Positions 1-8,865 of a DNA stretch of 64,000 nucleotides are shown in pieces. Both the position numbers and the translations under genes were made by a program. Each line of letters begins with the position of its first letter. Position 1 is the first letter of the stretch. The notes beneath the pieces are model-generated. The model was given only the letters and a program-made list of their open reading frames with translations, had not been told where the DNA came from and ran no database searches. Source of the stretch: Thalassotalea insulae (GTDB lineage Bacteria; Pseudomonadota; Gammaproteobacteria; Enterobacterales; Alteromonadaceae); contig NZ_BSST01000001.1 of assembly GCF_030161395.1 (NCBI RefSeq), positions 2,232,001-2,296,000 of the forward strand. Direction: 5' to 3'.

Positions 1-28
1 GTAAGTTCAGTACTAACAGGAGAACAGC

Positions 29-337
29 ATGTCCACCTTTATCAAATCAGCTGTATTCGCAGCATTCGCTTTTTCTGGTATTAATTCGGTATTAGCTCAT
101 CAAGTAGCAGATGAAAGAGAAGTACATCCACCAAGACCTTGCTTTTCAACGATTGATGCTAACAGCGATGGTAAAATCACCTTTAAGGAATTTGCTGTCA
201 AAAAACTACCGCGTGGTAAACATAAAGCGGTATTTTCCCGTATTGATACTGATAATAACGGCGTGATCAGCAGGCATGAATTTACTAATCATAAGCCACC
301 ACAGCCACCTCATCATCAAGGAGCAGACCATGATTGA
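29..337 (+). CDS. Secreted EF-hand calcium-binding protein
   Basis: This encodes 102 residues that begin with a Sec-type signal peptide ending near the LAHQ sequence at about residue 24. Two EF-hand loops follow, DANSDGKITFKEF at about residues 43-55 and DTDNNGVISRHEF at about 73-85, each with Asp/Asn at the calcium-coordinating positions. The mature protein is therefore probably a small periplasmic or secreted calcium-binding protein. The C-terminus is rich in His and Pro. The start follows AGGAG at 18-22. The stop overlaps the start of the next gene by 8 bp, so the two are likely translationally coupled. The partner of this EF-hand protein is not visible from sequence. Confidence 0.85.
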   Translation: MSTFIKSAVFAAFAFSGINSVLAHQVADEREVHPPRPCFSTIDANSDGKITFKEFAVKKLPRGKHKAVFSRIDTDNNGVISRHEFTNHKPPQPPHHQGADHD

Positions 338-794
338 TTCAGTCACTATGGAAAACTCCAGTACATTTTCATTACCGAAACAAGACAGTTTAAACGAACA
401 GCAGCAATTACTGGTTACTGAAACTCTGAAGCAGTTTGATGCTGATAGTTTATCTGAGCAAGATGCTTTGGCGATTGTTGAGCAATTCTCCCAAGCGGGT
501 ATTCGACCGGGAAAAGCGCTGGCACAAACTATGGCAATTGCCGGTTTTGATGCTGCTGTCGTTGGTGAACTGGCAGGTGTGAAGCGAAAAAACGGTTTGC
601 AGAAGCCGCCAGCTCCACAGCATCGGCAGGAATTAGGGTCTATGGTGGACTATCTGGCACAGCTAATGAAAGAAAAGCTATCAGCCAGTGAGACTGGTAG
701 CTTAACTGACGATGAAAAGCAGGCAATTCTGTCTCAGGTATTGGAAAAGTTTGGCCTTGAAGACCATGATTCGATTATTAATACCCGAGTTTAG
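330..794 (+). CDS. Conserved hypothetical protein, 154 aa
   Basis: I do not recognise this family. The chosen start at 330 has AAGGAG about 7 bases upstream; an in-frame ATG at 276 lies inside the EF-hand gene and has no such site. The protein lacks a signal peptide and is acidic and Gln-rich. It looks helical, with a central segment (EQFSQAGIRPGKALAQTM) that resembles small cytoplasmic helical-bundle proteins. It overlaps the secreted EF-hand gene upstream and is 16 bp from the YHYH lipoprotein downstream, so the three probably form one transcript. Its function is unknown; EF-hand plus YHYH neighbours suggest a metal- or calcium-related envelope operon, but that is inference. Confidence 0.7.
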   Translation: MIDSVTMENSSTFSLPKQDSLNEQQQLLVTETLKQFDADSLSEQDALAIVEQFSQAGIRPGKALAQTMAIAGFDAAVVGELAGVKRKNGLQKPPAPQHRQELGSMVDYLAQLMKEKLSASETGSLTDDEKQAILSQVLEKFGLEDHDSIINTRV

Positions 795-810
795 TTTGAG
801 GAAATATACG

Positions 811-1938
811 ATGAAACAGCAGATTAATAGTAGTTTACTAAAAACGGGTGCTGCTATCGCGTTGTTAACCAGTGTGATAACTGCGTGTGGTAGCAGTAGC
901 TCTAATATTAATAGTGCGGGCGTTGATAATACGACTACAACTTCAGGCTCCACTACTACTGATACGCAGACTACTGGTGATGCCATTGATATAACTGATG
1001 CGATACTAACCGAGCAAAACGGCTCATGTGAATATTATGTTGGCTCTTATTATTCAAATGTAGAGGATGTTCAACGTAATGTTGGTTTTAATGGTGATGT
1101 GGTGATCAGTGTGAGTGGCGATAAGTGTGTTTTTGACGTTAACGAAATCCCCAATCATGATTTTAATGATGCTTCGGCATCTTTTGCCACCAATGTTGCA
1201 GAGCAGAGCGGACGTTATGAAATTCCTAAATCGCCGGTTGCTGCCGCTACTGTCACTGAATTAAGTTTGGGGACAACCAATGCGATCTTGCTTAATGGTG
1301 TTGTAATTGACTTATTAGCTGCCGCTTGTTACGACGTTGGCAATGAACCGTTAGGGCAGGAAAAAATTGGCTGTGGTGAAGATCAGCTCGATAACCCGTG
1401 GCGTTATGACCCTATGTCGCCATTAAATAATTTTGGTACTGACATTCATAATGCCCATGTTCAACCTGATGGCACTTATCATTATCATGGTAATCCTATG
1501 GCTTTATTTGACAGTGATTGTGATCTGATTGCTCAGGAATCGCCAGTGATAGGCTTTGCTGCTGATGGCTTTCCGATTTATGGCTCTTGCTTTAGTGACA
1601 ATGGCGTAGTGAGAAAAGCGCAATCAAGCTATCAGTTAAAAGCTGGTGTTCGTCAACTGGTCAATGGTTATACGACCCCTCAGGCGGGTATGGGAGATGT
1701 TGCCAGCAATAATTATGACGGACAATTCCGTGGCGATTATGATTATCAGGCGGGTAGTGGCGATCTAGATCAGTGTAATGGCATGACGATTAACGGCCAG
1801 TACGGTTATTACATTACTAATAGTTATCCTTGGGTGGTTGGTTGTTATAAAGGGACTCCAGATAGTTCGCTTAATAAACAAGGACCGGCATTAGCTAATC
1901 GCCTGCACAGCCATAATGGAATTAGTCATAGTCATTAA
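811..1938 (+). CDS. YHYH domain-containing lipoprotein
   Basis: This encodes 375 residues. The N-terminus is a lipoprotein signal peptide with a lipobox ending in TACGSS, followed by a low-complexity Ser/Thr linker (about residues 35-58). The C-terminal half holds the YHYH domain: the HVQPDGTYHYHGNP segment, GFAADGFPIYGSC, and a His-rich end (HSHNGISHSH). YHYH domains occur in secreted proteins of marine bacteria and are of unknown biochemistry; the clustered His residues suggest metal binding. The ATG at 811 was preferred to upstream in-frame starts because it has GAGGAAA 8 bases before it and gives a proper signal peptide. A terminator hairpin follows at 2001-2025. Confidence 0.85.
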   Translation: MKQQINSSLLKTGAAIALLTSVITACGSSSSNINSAGVDNTTTTSGSTTTDTQTTGDAIDITDAILTEQNGSCEYYVGSYYSNVEDVQRNVGFNGDVVISVSGDKCVFDVNEIPNHDFNDASASFATNVAEQSGRYEIPKSPVAAATVTELSLGTTNAILLNGVVIDLLAAACYDVGNEPLGQEKIGCGEDQLDNPWRYDPMSPLNNFGTDIHNAHVQPDGTYHYHGNPMALFDSDCDLIAQESPVIGFAADGFPIYGSCFSDNGVVRKAQSSYQLKAGVRQLVNGYTTPQAGMGDVASNNYDGQFRGDYDYQAGSGDLDQCNGMTINGQYGYYITNSYPWVVGCYKGTPDSSLNKQGPALANRLHSHNGISHSH

Positions 1939-2000
1939 TAGATTTCAGCAATAGTTAGCGCTAACAATCGCAGTGCCAAGGAAGGCGTCCCCTAATCAAT

Positions 2001-2025
2001 AACGAGCTATCATAGGTAGCTCGTT
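2001..2025 (+). terminator. Rho-independent terminator after the YHYH gene
   Basis: A 9-bp perfect stem, AACGAGCTA and TAGCTCGTT, encloses a 7-base loop and is followed by TTATAT. It lies about 60 bp after the stop of the YHYH lipoprotein gene and before the yhhN-like gene. Confidence 0.7.
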
Positions 2026-2105
2026 TATATCTGGGTAAATCTAGTGGTAAGACCACAATAAGCATGTTATAACATCAAGCTTATCTTGCTAATAGTTGAG
2101 ATGTT

Positions 2106-2768
2106 ATGACGACAAAAACTAATAATAATCAGTTAAATACCTTGTTTGGCTTAACTGCGATCATTTATCTAATTTCGTTAAGCTTTAGCCCTTATTCATT
2201 GCAATTTTCCTTAAAGGCACTGCCTATTTTGTTATTGCTGGTTGCTGTGCAACGTTCATCCCGTTGTAAAGATAAAACATTACTGACATTGGCATTAATT
2301 GCTTCAGGTGCTGGAGATGTGTTGCTGGCGTTGCCAATCAGTAATAGCTTTATTTTAGGACTGGGAGCATTTTTGATCGCGCAATTGGTTTATACAGTGA
2401 GTTTTATTCGTGCGCGAGTTAACAAGCCGAACAAGGTTCGAAAAATAGTAGCAGTGCTGGTACTGGCTTTTGCAATTGCTATGGCATTTTATATTTTGCC
2501 AGATACCGGTGAATTAATGGTGCCAGTGACAGTTTATTTATTTGTTATAACTTGTATGGGGTTATGCGCGTTACTCTCAGGGATCCATCTTTGGGTTGCG
2601 GTCGGCGCATTAAGTTTTATCAGTTCTGATGCCATGCTGGCGCTGAGTATATTTAAAACGCCATTACCTTTTTCCGATCAGCTGGTGATGCTCAGTTATT
2701 ACTTGGCACAATTCTTTATTATTAATGGCATGTTAAAACAGCAAGATGACCGAACAGCTATCAGCTAA
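2106..2768 (+). CDS. YhhN/TMEM86 (lysoplasmalogenase-type) membrane protein
   Basis: This is a 220-residue polytopic membrane protein with about eight hydrophobic segments. It shows the family pattern of small Asp-containing motifs in transmembrane helices: SGAGDVLLAL near residue 76 and SSDAMLALS near residue 178. The family includes bacterial YhhN and mammalian TMEM86 lysoplasmalogenases, which hydrolyse the vinyl-ether bond of lysoplasmalogens; whether this protein does so is unproven. Its last 23 bases overlap the start of the AraC regulator, which suggests co-expression. A broken second copy of this gene pair lies at 8866-9407. Confidence 0.8.
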   Translation: MTTKTNNNQLNTLFGLTAIIYLISLSFSPYSLQFSLKALPILLLLVAVQRSSRCKDKTLLTLALIASGAGDVLLALPISNSFILGLGAFLIAQLVYTVSFIRARVNKPNKVRKIVAVLVLAFAIAMAFYILPDTGELMVPVTVYLFVITCMGLCALLSGIHLWVAVGALSFISSDAMLALSIFKTPLPFSDQLVMLSYYLAQFFIINGMLKQQDDRTAIS

Positions 2769-3762
2769 CGCGACAGCTCAATCTTTCTATGCGTTAAAAG
2801 CGCTGGTGAATTTCCTTGTTCGCCAGGGCGTTGGGTTATCTGAAGTGCTTGCTATGATTGGAGTGAAGGAAACAGACTTTAATGAGCGGGAATATACCAC
2901 ACAAGATTATGAAGCCTTGTTGCAGTTTGGCAGTCAGCGATTAAATATTGCCAATATTGGCTTTGTTCATGGCAAGGCATTTGAACTGAGTTTTTGGGGG
3001 TTTTTAGGTCATATTGTGGCGGCGTGTCCGAGCTTATGGCAGGCGCTGGCGTATCAAAAACGGTATCAGTGTTTGTTAGGTAACACTGGCCGTGCTTACC
3101 ATGAGATTGAGCAGCAGCAAGTGGTTATTCGCTGGCTGTCGGAACCGAATGCTAGTGCTAATAATATCGAGCAAGTGATCACTTCTTGGGTTGCTTTTGC
3201 CTTCCAATATACTTACACAGATGATAAGCCGTTAAGTGTGCATTTTACTCATGCTTCGTTAGCCGATAGCGAGCAATATCAGGAATTTTTTGGCTGTCCA
3301 GTGCATTTTAATGCCGATTTTAACGGCATAGTGTTTAAACAAAGTTCGCTAATGTTGCCGATCTCCTCGTTTAATGAGGAAGTGTTAAATGTTTTATGTT
3401 GCCATGCAGAAAATAAGCTTGCGGCGAAGCGTTCGAGTGCGTCACTGGATATTATCAGCCAGTTTATTATTGAGACCTTGCCCAATAAAGTGCCTGAGCT
3501 CACCGACATAGCCGAACATTTAGAGATAGGTGTCCGGCAATTGCAGCGTAAGCTACAGAAAGAGGACACTAATTTAACTAAACTGCTAACGAATATTCGC
3601 CAGTCACAGGCAATTTCCTATTTAACTCAGACCGACCATAAGTTGCTTTATATTGCCGCTAAACTGGGCTACTCGGAACAAAGTGCCTTTCAGCGTGCGT
3701 TTAAGCGTTGGACCGGGCAAACGCCACAGTCCTATCGCTTAAATCCTTATCCTTTAGTTTAA
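2746..3762 (+). CDS. AraC-family transcriptional regulator
   Basis: This encodes 338 residues. Residues about 15-200 match the arabinose-binding-like N-terminal domain found in OruR/ArgR-type AraC regulators. Residues about 235-330 form the double helix-turn-helix, with the signature LLYIAAKLGYSEQSAFQRAF and the terminal WTGQTPQSYR. The start overlaps the upstream yhhN-like gene by 23 bp. The effector and targets are unknown; regulation of the adjacent lipid gene is a reasonable inference. The C-terminal 120 residues are duplicated, with little change, at about 9046-9407. Confidence 0.9.
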   Translation: MTEQLSANATAQSFYALKALVNFLVRQGVGLSEVLAMIGVKETDFNEREYTTQDYEALLQFGSQRLNIANIGFVHGKAFELSFWGFLGHIVAACPSLWQALAYQKRYQCLLGNTGRAYHEIEQQQVVIRWLSEPNASANNIEQVITSWVAFAFQYTYTDDKPLSVHFTHASLADSEQYQEFFGCPVHFNADFNGIVFKQSSLMLPISSFNEEVLNVLCCHAENKLAAKRSSASLDIISQFIIETLPNKVPELTDIAEHLEIGVRQLQRKLQKEDTNLTKLLTNIRQSQAISYLTQTDHKLLYIAAKLGYSEQSAFQRAFKRWTGQTPQSYRLNPYPLV

Positions 3763-3841
3763 TGCTTAGTGAAGTCAATGAATATTGAAGTGGCGTTAAT
3801 GTATATAGTATTAACATCAAGTGTTTATTAATTTGGATTAG

Positions 3842-5974
3842 TTATTGATATTCTTTGATTAACTGTAAGAACTCTTCGACCTTTATTGGCCGGCTAAATA
3901 GGTAGCCTTGTGCCGAATCACAGAGATTTTTTGATAAAAAATGTAATTGCTCATTATCTTCAACCCCTTCGGCAATAACACCAAGATTAAGATTGTGAGC
4001 CATGGCGATAACAGCTCGAACAATAGCTTTATCATTATCGTCGGTTGCAATATCCTGGATAAAAGACTTGTCTATTTTGATGCTATCAAGCGGCAGTTTT
4101 TTTAAATAGGCGAGTGAACTATAGCCGGTGCCAAAATCATCAACCGAGACGCTCATTCCAATGGCTCTGACTTTACTGAGTAATTTATCGATAACCGAGT
4201 AATCATCTACCAGTACCCCTTCGGTTACTTCTAATTCCAGTAATGCTGGCTCAACATTGTAGGTTTTGATTTTGCTATATAAAAAGTTAAACAAGTTATC
4301 ATCTAACACTTGGGTCGGTGAGAGATTCATGGAAATTTTAATTTTATAGCCATGTTGTTCGATATATTTAGCAATTTTACAGGCACTTTCAATCACCCAT
4401 TTACCTATGGTAATGATTAACTCACTTTGTTCAGCAATGGGAATAAATTGCACAGGACCAACAATACCCTTTTGGGGGTGGTTCCAGCGGATCAGTGCTT
4501 CCGCTTTTACGATTCTCCTTTGTTCCAAATCAACAATCGGTTGTAAGTACAATTCAAACTCATTGTTAGTGACGGCTGTTTTTAACTCATGCTCAATCTC
4601 GAGCACCTTGTCAGAGGCTTCTTTAATTGACTGATCATAAAACTGGAGCGTACTGTTTTTGCCTTTCTTAGCACTATAAGCACTTAAGTCGACAAACTTC
4701 ATTAATTCTTCAACATTTTTAGCGTCGTTGGGATAGCTAGCGGCACCGACATTGACATTAATATTAATTAAATCGTTGTTGGCGGTATAAAATGGTTTTT
4801 TGATGTGGTTGATTATATTGTCAACGGCAAGTTGGCAGTCTTTTTGGCAGTTGATCTGACTTAATATAATGGCAAATTCATCACCACCGACACGCGCCAA
4901 GTAATCCGCAGGAGTTAATTGCTCTTTTAGCCTAATACTAACTTCAATTAGTAATTCATCTCCGGCTTCATGACCATAAAATTCGTTGTGATGACGAAAG
5001 TCGTTGATATCTATATATAATAGATAGAATTGATCTTGCTGTGCGATATGTTGCTCTAACGCTTGCCAAAAAGAAATGCGGTTGGGTAACTCTGTCAGCA
5101 TATCAAGTAGTGCCAGTTGTTCGTTGTGCTGAACAAGGTGTTTTAAGTCACTGATGTCATTAATAAAAACAATCCAATTGGTGAGTTCGTTAAGTTCATT
5201 CTTTACCGGGTACAAGGCTACTTTAAGCCATTTCAGTGTCGATGGTGGCGACATCCAGCAAAGCTCACCAGTCCAACTGGATTTAGTTGTTATAATACGA
5301 TCATATTCAGGTAGTTGGTTTATCAGTAGTTTGGTAATAATGTCTACAGGTTTTGCTGATACTGCTTTGGCGGTTTGTTGTACATTAAAGACTTTTTCAG
5401 CGGAAGAGTTTTCAATAAGCGTAATAAAGTCAGCGTTAGTGATTAGTACACCAAAACTTGCATTCTCGATAGCTTTGGTTAGCGCCAGTAAAATATCACT
5501 TTGCTCTGAGGGTTGCTTTAAAATGCTTTGGATCCGGTTGTTTAGGTATTCATTTTGCTCAATGAGCTTATCGTTAGATAGCAACAATTCTCTTGCTGTT
5601 TGTAGGGTCTTTTGTCGGAAACTGAATTCGTCAGATTGATTAGTGATCAGCAATAAATTGTTGCCTTGATGTTTTATTGCTATTGCTTCTAAGTGTAGTT
5701 CTTTTCCGTTGTCGGTTACTTCGGTCCACAGTCCAGACTTTAGTTTAGCATTTTCGTTATTATGCCAGACCTGATTTGCGTCAAACAGGAAGTCTAATAA
5801 AAACGGGGTATCGTCATTGATGATAAATACATTTTGATGAGTGGCCTTGGGTAATAACTTTTTGACCCAGTCACTTTGTCCTTCAATCAGTTTAAATTTA
5901 TGACTATGATAGTCGGTAACCTCAAAAACCGCTTGCTCCATCGCGTTGATCAGATTATTTATCAAGGAACTCAT
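3842..5974 (-). CDS. PAS-GGDEF-EAL cyclic-di-GMP protein
   Basis: This encodes 710 residues. An N-terminal region of about 150 residues has no clear family, followed by a short helical stretch and a PAS domain at about 165-285. The GGDEF domain at about 285-450 has an intact RVGGDEF motif near residue 360; the inhibitory I-site Arg is absent (TPAD in place of RxxD). The EAL domain at about 455-705 has EALIRW, NLSPTQV, DDFGTGYSS and the downstream KIDKSF and EGVE motifs, so both cyclase and phosphodiesterase activity look possible. The ATG at 5974 has GAGGA upstream and was preferred to the TTG at 5989. It is the last gene of the Rab-GTPase operon, only 4 bp after the GTPase stop. Confidence 0.92.
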   Translation of the reverse strand: MSSLINNLINAMEQAVFEVTDYHSHKFKLIEGQSDWVKKLLPKATHQNVFIINDDTPFLLDFLFDANQVWHNNENAKLKSGLWTEVTDNGKELHLEAIAIKHQGNNLLLITNQSDEFSFRQKTLQTARELLLSNDKLIEQNEYLNNRIQSILKQPSEQSDILLALTKAIENASFGVLITNADFITLIENSSAEKVFNVQQTAKAVSAKPVDIITKLLINQLPEYDRIITTKSSWTGELCWMSPPSTLKWLKVALYPVKNELNELTNWIVFINDISDLKHLVQHNEQLALLDMLTELPNRISFWQALEQHIAQQDQFYLLYIDINDFRHHNEFYGHEAGDELLIEVSIRLKEQLTPADYLARVGGDEFAIILSQINCQKDCQLAVDNIINHIKKPFYTANNDLININVNVGAASYPNDAKNVEELMKFVDLSAYSAKKGKNSTLQFYDQSIKEASDKVLEIEHELKTAVTNNEFELYLQPIVDLEQRRIVKAEALIRWNHPQKGIVGPVQFIPIAEQSELIITIGKWVIESACKIAKYIEQHGYKIKISMNLSPTQVLDDNLFNFLYSKIKTYNVEPALLELEVTEGVLVDDYSVIDKLLSKVRAIGMSVSVDDFGTGYSSLAYLKKLPLDSIKIDKSFIQDIATDDNDKAIVRAVIAMAHNLNLGVIAEGVEDNEQLHFLSKNLCDSAQGYLFSRPIKVEEFLQLIKEYQ

Positions 5975-5978
5975 TATC

Positions 5979-6473
5979 TTAATCCTCAAGCAATAATTTG
6001 GCTAAGCAGGTAAACATATTGTCAACATTTTCCCCGGTTTTGGCACTGGTTGAAAATTGTCGTTCAAAGAGGTTATGGTATCTTTTTACTTCTTCGCTGT
6101 CCCATTGCCAATTGGCGGCTAAGTCGTTTTTATTAATAGCCAAAATCGCCGGGCAGTCGGTTACTTGCCTTGCTTGCGTGTGAATATCTATGCCATCGGC
6201 AAGCGAAGAAAATCGGGTTTGGTCCATCACTAGGATATATGCTGCCGCGCCACGTAAATACCTTTGTTGGAATTGATTATACCTATCGTTACCTTCTATA
6301 TCCCAAAGCATAAGCTGGATTGTCTTATCTTCAATTGTTAGTGCTTTACGATCAACTTTAACGCCTATGGTCGTTAAATATTTTTCGTTAAAGATGCCTT
6401 CAACAAACTGTTTTACTAAGCTTGTTTTGCCAACGCTTGAAGCGCCTAATAGACATACTTTTTTTTGAATCAA
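5979..6473 (-). CDS. Rab/Ras-like small GTPase
   Basis: This is a compact 164-residue G domain with all G motifs visible. They are the P-loop GASSVGKTS (residues 10-18), switch I TTIG (34-37), G3 DIEGND (58-63), G4 NKND (114-117) and G5 TSAK (142-145). This is the layout of Ras-superfamily GTPases, and the Ser at position 12 resembles Rab proteins. The residue equivalent to Ras Gln61 is Asn62, which may slow intrinsic hydrolysis. There is no C-terminal prenylation motif. It sits between an OmpA-type membrane protein (22 bp upstream) and a GGDEF/EAL protein (4 bp downstream), so it probably links an envelope sensor to cyclic-di-GMP or localisation. The function is inferred only. Confidence 0.88.
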   Translation of the reverse strand: MIQKKVCLLGASSVGKTSLVKQFVEGIFNEKYLTTIGVKVDRKALTIEDKTIQLMLWDIEGNDRYNQFQQRYLRGAAAYILVMDQTRFSSLADGIDIHTQARQVTDCPAILAINKNDLAANWQWDSEEVKRYHNLFERQFSTSAKTGENVDNMFTCLAKLLLED

Positions 6474-6494
6474 GACATTACTCCATTAAATTGG

Positions 6495-8267
6495 TCATTT
6501 ACTCGCTGCTAATTTACCGTTGGTGACATAAATAATATTAAACAGCACCTTTCTTGATTTTGCTTCCACCTCGTTTATGTCTATTTCCCCTAACCCGGTA
6601 ACATAGATGAGCTCTCGTGCAATGCCTAATTGCGTAAGCTGATTTGCGGTGTTTCGTGCGCGTAATCGGCTCAATACCTCATTGGCTTCTCTATTGCCTG
6701 AACTATCGCTAAAGCCCATTATTAATATCCCTGCTTTTAAGTTTAGCTTATTTGCTTGAAAATTGAGTTGGGTAAACAAGTGCATCAGTTTATTTATTTT
6801 TTGTTGCATTTGGGCATCTATCTCTGCACTTGCCACGGCAAAGCTCAATTGAATAGCGGCTATTTGGCCAACCAAATCATCAAAAATTTGCTTGTTAATC
6901 GATTGATTGTTGTTATTTACTGGTGTTTTTAACAAGGTTAATCTGTTGGTGTTCAGATTTTTCTCTGTTGAGAGCCCGGCAATAGCAAGCTCGGTTAACA
7001 GTTTTTCTCGACGAGTAAACATTACCGCGCCACTAATGTTTAGCTGGTTATCTTGCCAACTTGATGTAACTTCAGGGTAGCGAGTTAAAATTTCGCTTGC
7101 ACGTTTGGTTAATAATTGTGGTTCCCAAGAGCGATAGAGGGCTTGTTTGATGGTTAGATTCTCAATTGATAGCTGATGTTGTTGTAACCAGCTGTTAATT
7201 GTTATGGCATCAGGATCGCGCAGTATATCGATGATGACTTCATTGCTATTTATTACACTTAACTGCTTTACCACTACACCAGGCTCATCGGATAACAAAG
7301 CTAAGGTATTGGCGAGCTGTTTTTGCTGCCAAATTGACGTTAACTTCACCACTAGCAACAAGGTTAATGTTGCGACAAATAACCAGGCATATAATGGAAA
7401 ATGTTGGTGTTTAGCAGAGGTTTTCTGCTCTGCAAGTAAGCAATCTTTTAATAAGCTTGTTGTGTGGGCAAATGGTTGGTCATCACCATCAAATTGGGTA
7501 AGTTCTTCCGTGTATAGGCGATGGATATCTTCCAAGGTGATTTGAAGTTGTTCATTTATTTGTGGCGATGGAGTACCGATAATAGCGGCGACCACTAAAG
7601 CTTCTGGTCCAGGTTTTATTAATAAATTGAAATTGTTAGTAGTGATGGTCTCCAACTGTTGCTTTGCGCCATCACTATCAGATAAAAATGAGTCACTGAC
7701 AAAATCATTAATCGCAGTGAGCATGGCGGAAATCAGATCGGCATCGGTATTTTTATTACTTTTTTGGCTGACATAATTAAGCAATAATCCAGTTTCTTTA
7801 TGGATAAGAAAAACATGCTCAACTCGATATATAAAAGTTTGAGCGGCTACGTATTGCGCATAACTTATCCCCGCATGCCATGCCTGAATGCGCCACTTAA
7901 TGCCTTTTAAGGTAAAACTACTTTCTAATAATTGGTTAGTGCGAGTCATTAAGTCGCTAAGAAAAGCAGCAACAGATTTTCTGATTAAGCTCCCCATCAA
8001 AGGGTATAAGGCGCTGACTAATTTTTCTTTATTATGAGCTACGCTATGACTGACGGTTTCTTCAAGTAATGGCTGCAGTACCTTGTTGATAGACTGATCT
8101 GATTTTTGTCTGTCATGCAGCGCCTCGCTGATTTGTGCACTGATGATGTGGCGGGCATTTTTTTTTACAACATCGGTTACCTCTGAGTAACCTTTACCCA
8201 TTATTATGGATCGTAATTGTGCTAACTGTTGAGCCTCAGTTGATACATTATCGCCCGATGTTTTCAT
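6495..8267 (-). CDS. Membrane protein with sensor-like N-domain and OmpA C-domain
   Basis: This encodes 590 residues. The N-terminal 290 residues look cytoplasmic; residues about 125-260 (from GIKWRIQAWHAG onward) look like a globular sensor of the kind found beside small GTPases. A single membrane helix lies at about 292-312 (LYAWLFVATLTLLLVVKL). A BON-like segment may occupy about 325-420. An OmpA/MotB-like peptidoglycan-binding domain is at about 470-585 (GFSDSSGNREANEVLSRLRA). The protein could bridge the cytoplasmic GTPase and the cell wall. Its N-terminus (AQLRSIIMG) matches NQLRSIIFG in the upstream protein. Its start overlaps that gene's stop by one base. Confidence 0.8.
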   Translation of the reverse strand: MKTSGDNVSTEAQQLAQLRSIIMGKGYSEVTDVVKKNARHIISAQISEALHDRQKSDQSINKVLQPLLEETVSHSVAHNKEKLVSALYPLMGSLIRKSVAAFLSDLMTRTNQLLESSFTLKGIKWRIQAWHAGISYAQYVAAQTFIYRVEHVFLIHKETGLLLNYVSQKSNKNTDADLISAMLTAINDFVSDSFLSDSDGAKQQLETITTNNFNLLIKPGPEALVVAAIIGTPSPQINEQLQITLEDIHRLYTEELTQFDGDDQPFAHTTSLLKDCLLAEQKTSAKHQHFPLYAWLFVATLTLLLVVKLTSIWQQKQLANTLALLSDEPGVVVKQLSVINSNEVIIDILRDPDAITINSWLQQHQLSIENLTIKQALYRSWEPQLLTKRASEILTRYPEVTSSWQDNQLNISGAVMFTRREKLLTELAIAGLSTEKNLNTNRLTLLKTPVNNNNQSINKQIFDDLVGQIAAIQLSFAVASAEIDAQMQQKINKLMHLFTQLNFQANKLNLKAGILIMGFSDSSGNREANEVLSRLRARNTANQLTQLGIARELIYVTGLGEIDINEVEAKSRKVLFNIIYVTNGKLAASK

Positions 8268-8800
8268 TATAGCTGGTCGTCTTCCAAGTTGTTCGCCATG
8301 GTTGCCAGTAGTTTAGCCAGTGTTTTCCTGTCAGTTTTTGACGTGGTTAACTCGTTAGATACCTGATCTAAATGTGCTTTTAATTTTTCTAACTGTTCAT
8401 TAAAGGTGTTAGTGAGCATGCTGGCCTCTTCGTTGAGTGATTGCTCAATATGCTTAAGATCTTCTTGAGTCGAGGTGGAAAACATTTCACTTTCTGATGC
8501 CAGATTTTTCAGATCTTGCTGAAGATGCGATTCGATATCTTCATGAGTTTTATCTATATCTTGCAACCTTTGGTTAAGCTCGGTTAATCGTTTATTAATG
8601 CTATTATTCATTTCACTAAGCTGTCGGTTAAAGCCTTGCTCAAGCTTAGTTAATCCTTTTTGCAGTTCTTGTGATAGTTGATTAATTTGCGTGTTAAGTT
8701 GTTGCTGAGCCTGGCCGAAAATAATACTGCGTAGTTGATTAAGTTCATTGTCTGTATCGGCGATGACATTATCTGGCTTAGTGACTTTTTTATTCGCCAT
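8267..8800 (-). CDS. Coiled-coil protein of the small-GTPase operon
   Basis: This encodes 177 residues without a signal peptide or membrane segment. From about residue 30 to 160 it is a long heptad-like coiled coil rich in Gln, Leu, Glu and Lys. Near the N-terminus, residues about 21-30 read NQLRSIIFGQ, nearly the same as AQLRSIIMGK in the next protein. It is the first gene of the operon, overlapping the OmpA-type gene by one base. A role as a cytoplasmic scaffold or effector of the Rab-like GTPase is inference from the context and the shared motif. Confidence 0.75.
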   Translation of the reverse strand: MANKKVTKPDNVIADTDNELNQLRSIIFGQAQQQLNTQINQLSQELQKGLTKLEQGFNRQLSEMNNSINKRLTELNQRLQDIDKTHEDIESHLQQDLKNLASESEMFSTSTQEDLKHIEQSLNEEASMLTNTFNEQLEKLKAHLDQVSNELTTSKTDRKTLAKLLATMANNLEDDQL

Positions 8801-8865
8801 TATTCTTATTCCATTTGATTGAAAATTAGTCAGTTATTTAAGTGTAACAGTAATCTGATAATTTT

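Noticed and set aside
702..986. Minus-strand frame of 94 codons opposite the YHYH lipoprotein N-terminus
   Set aside because: The Val/Leu run is the complement of the Thr/Ser-rich linker; it has no ribosome site and crosses two good genes.
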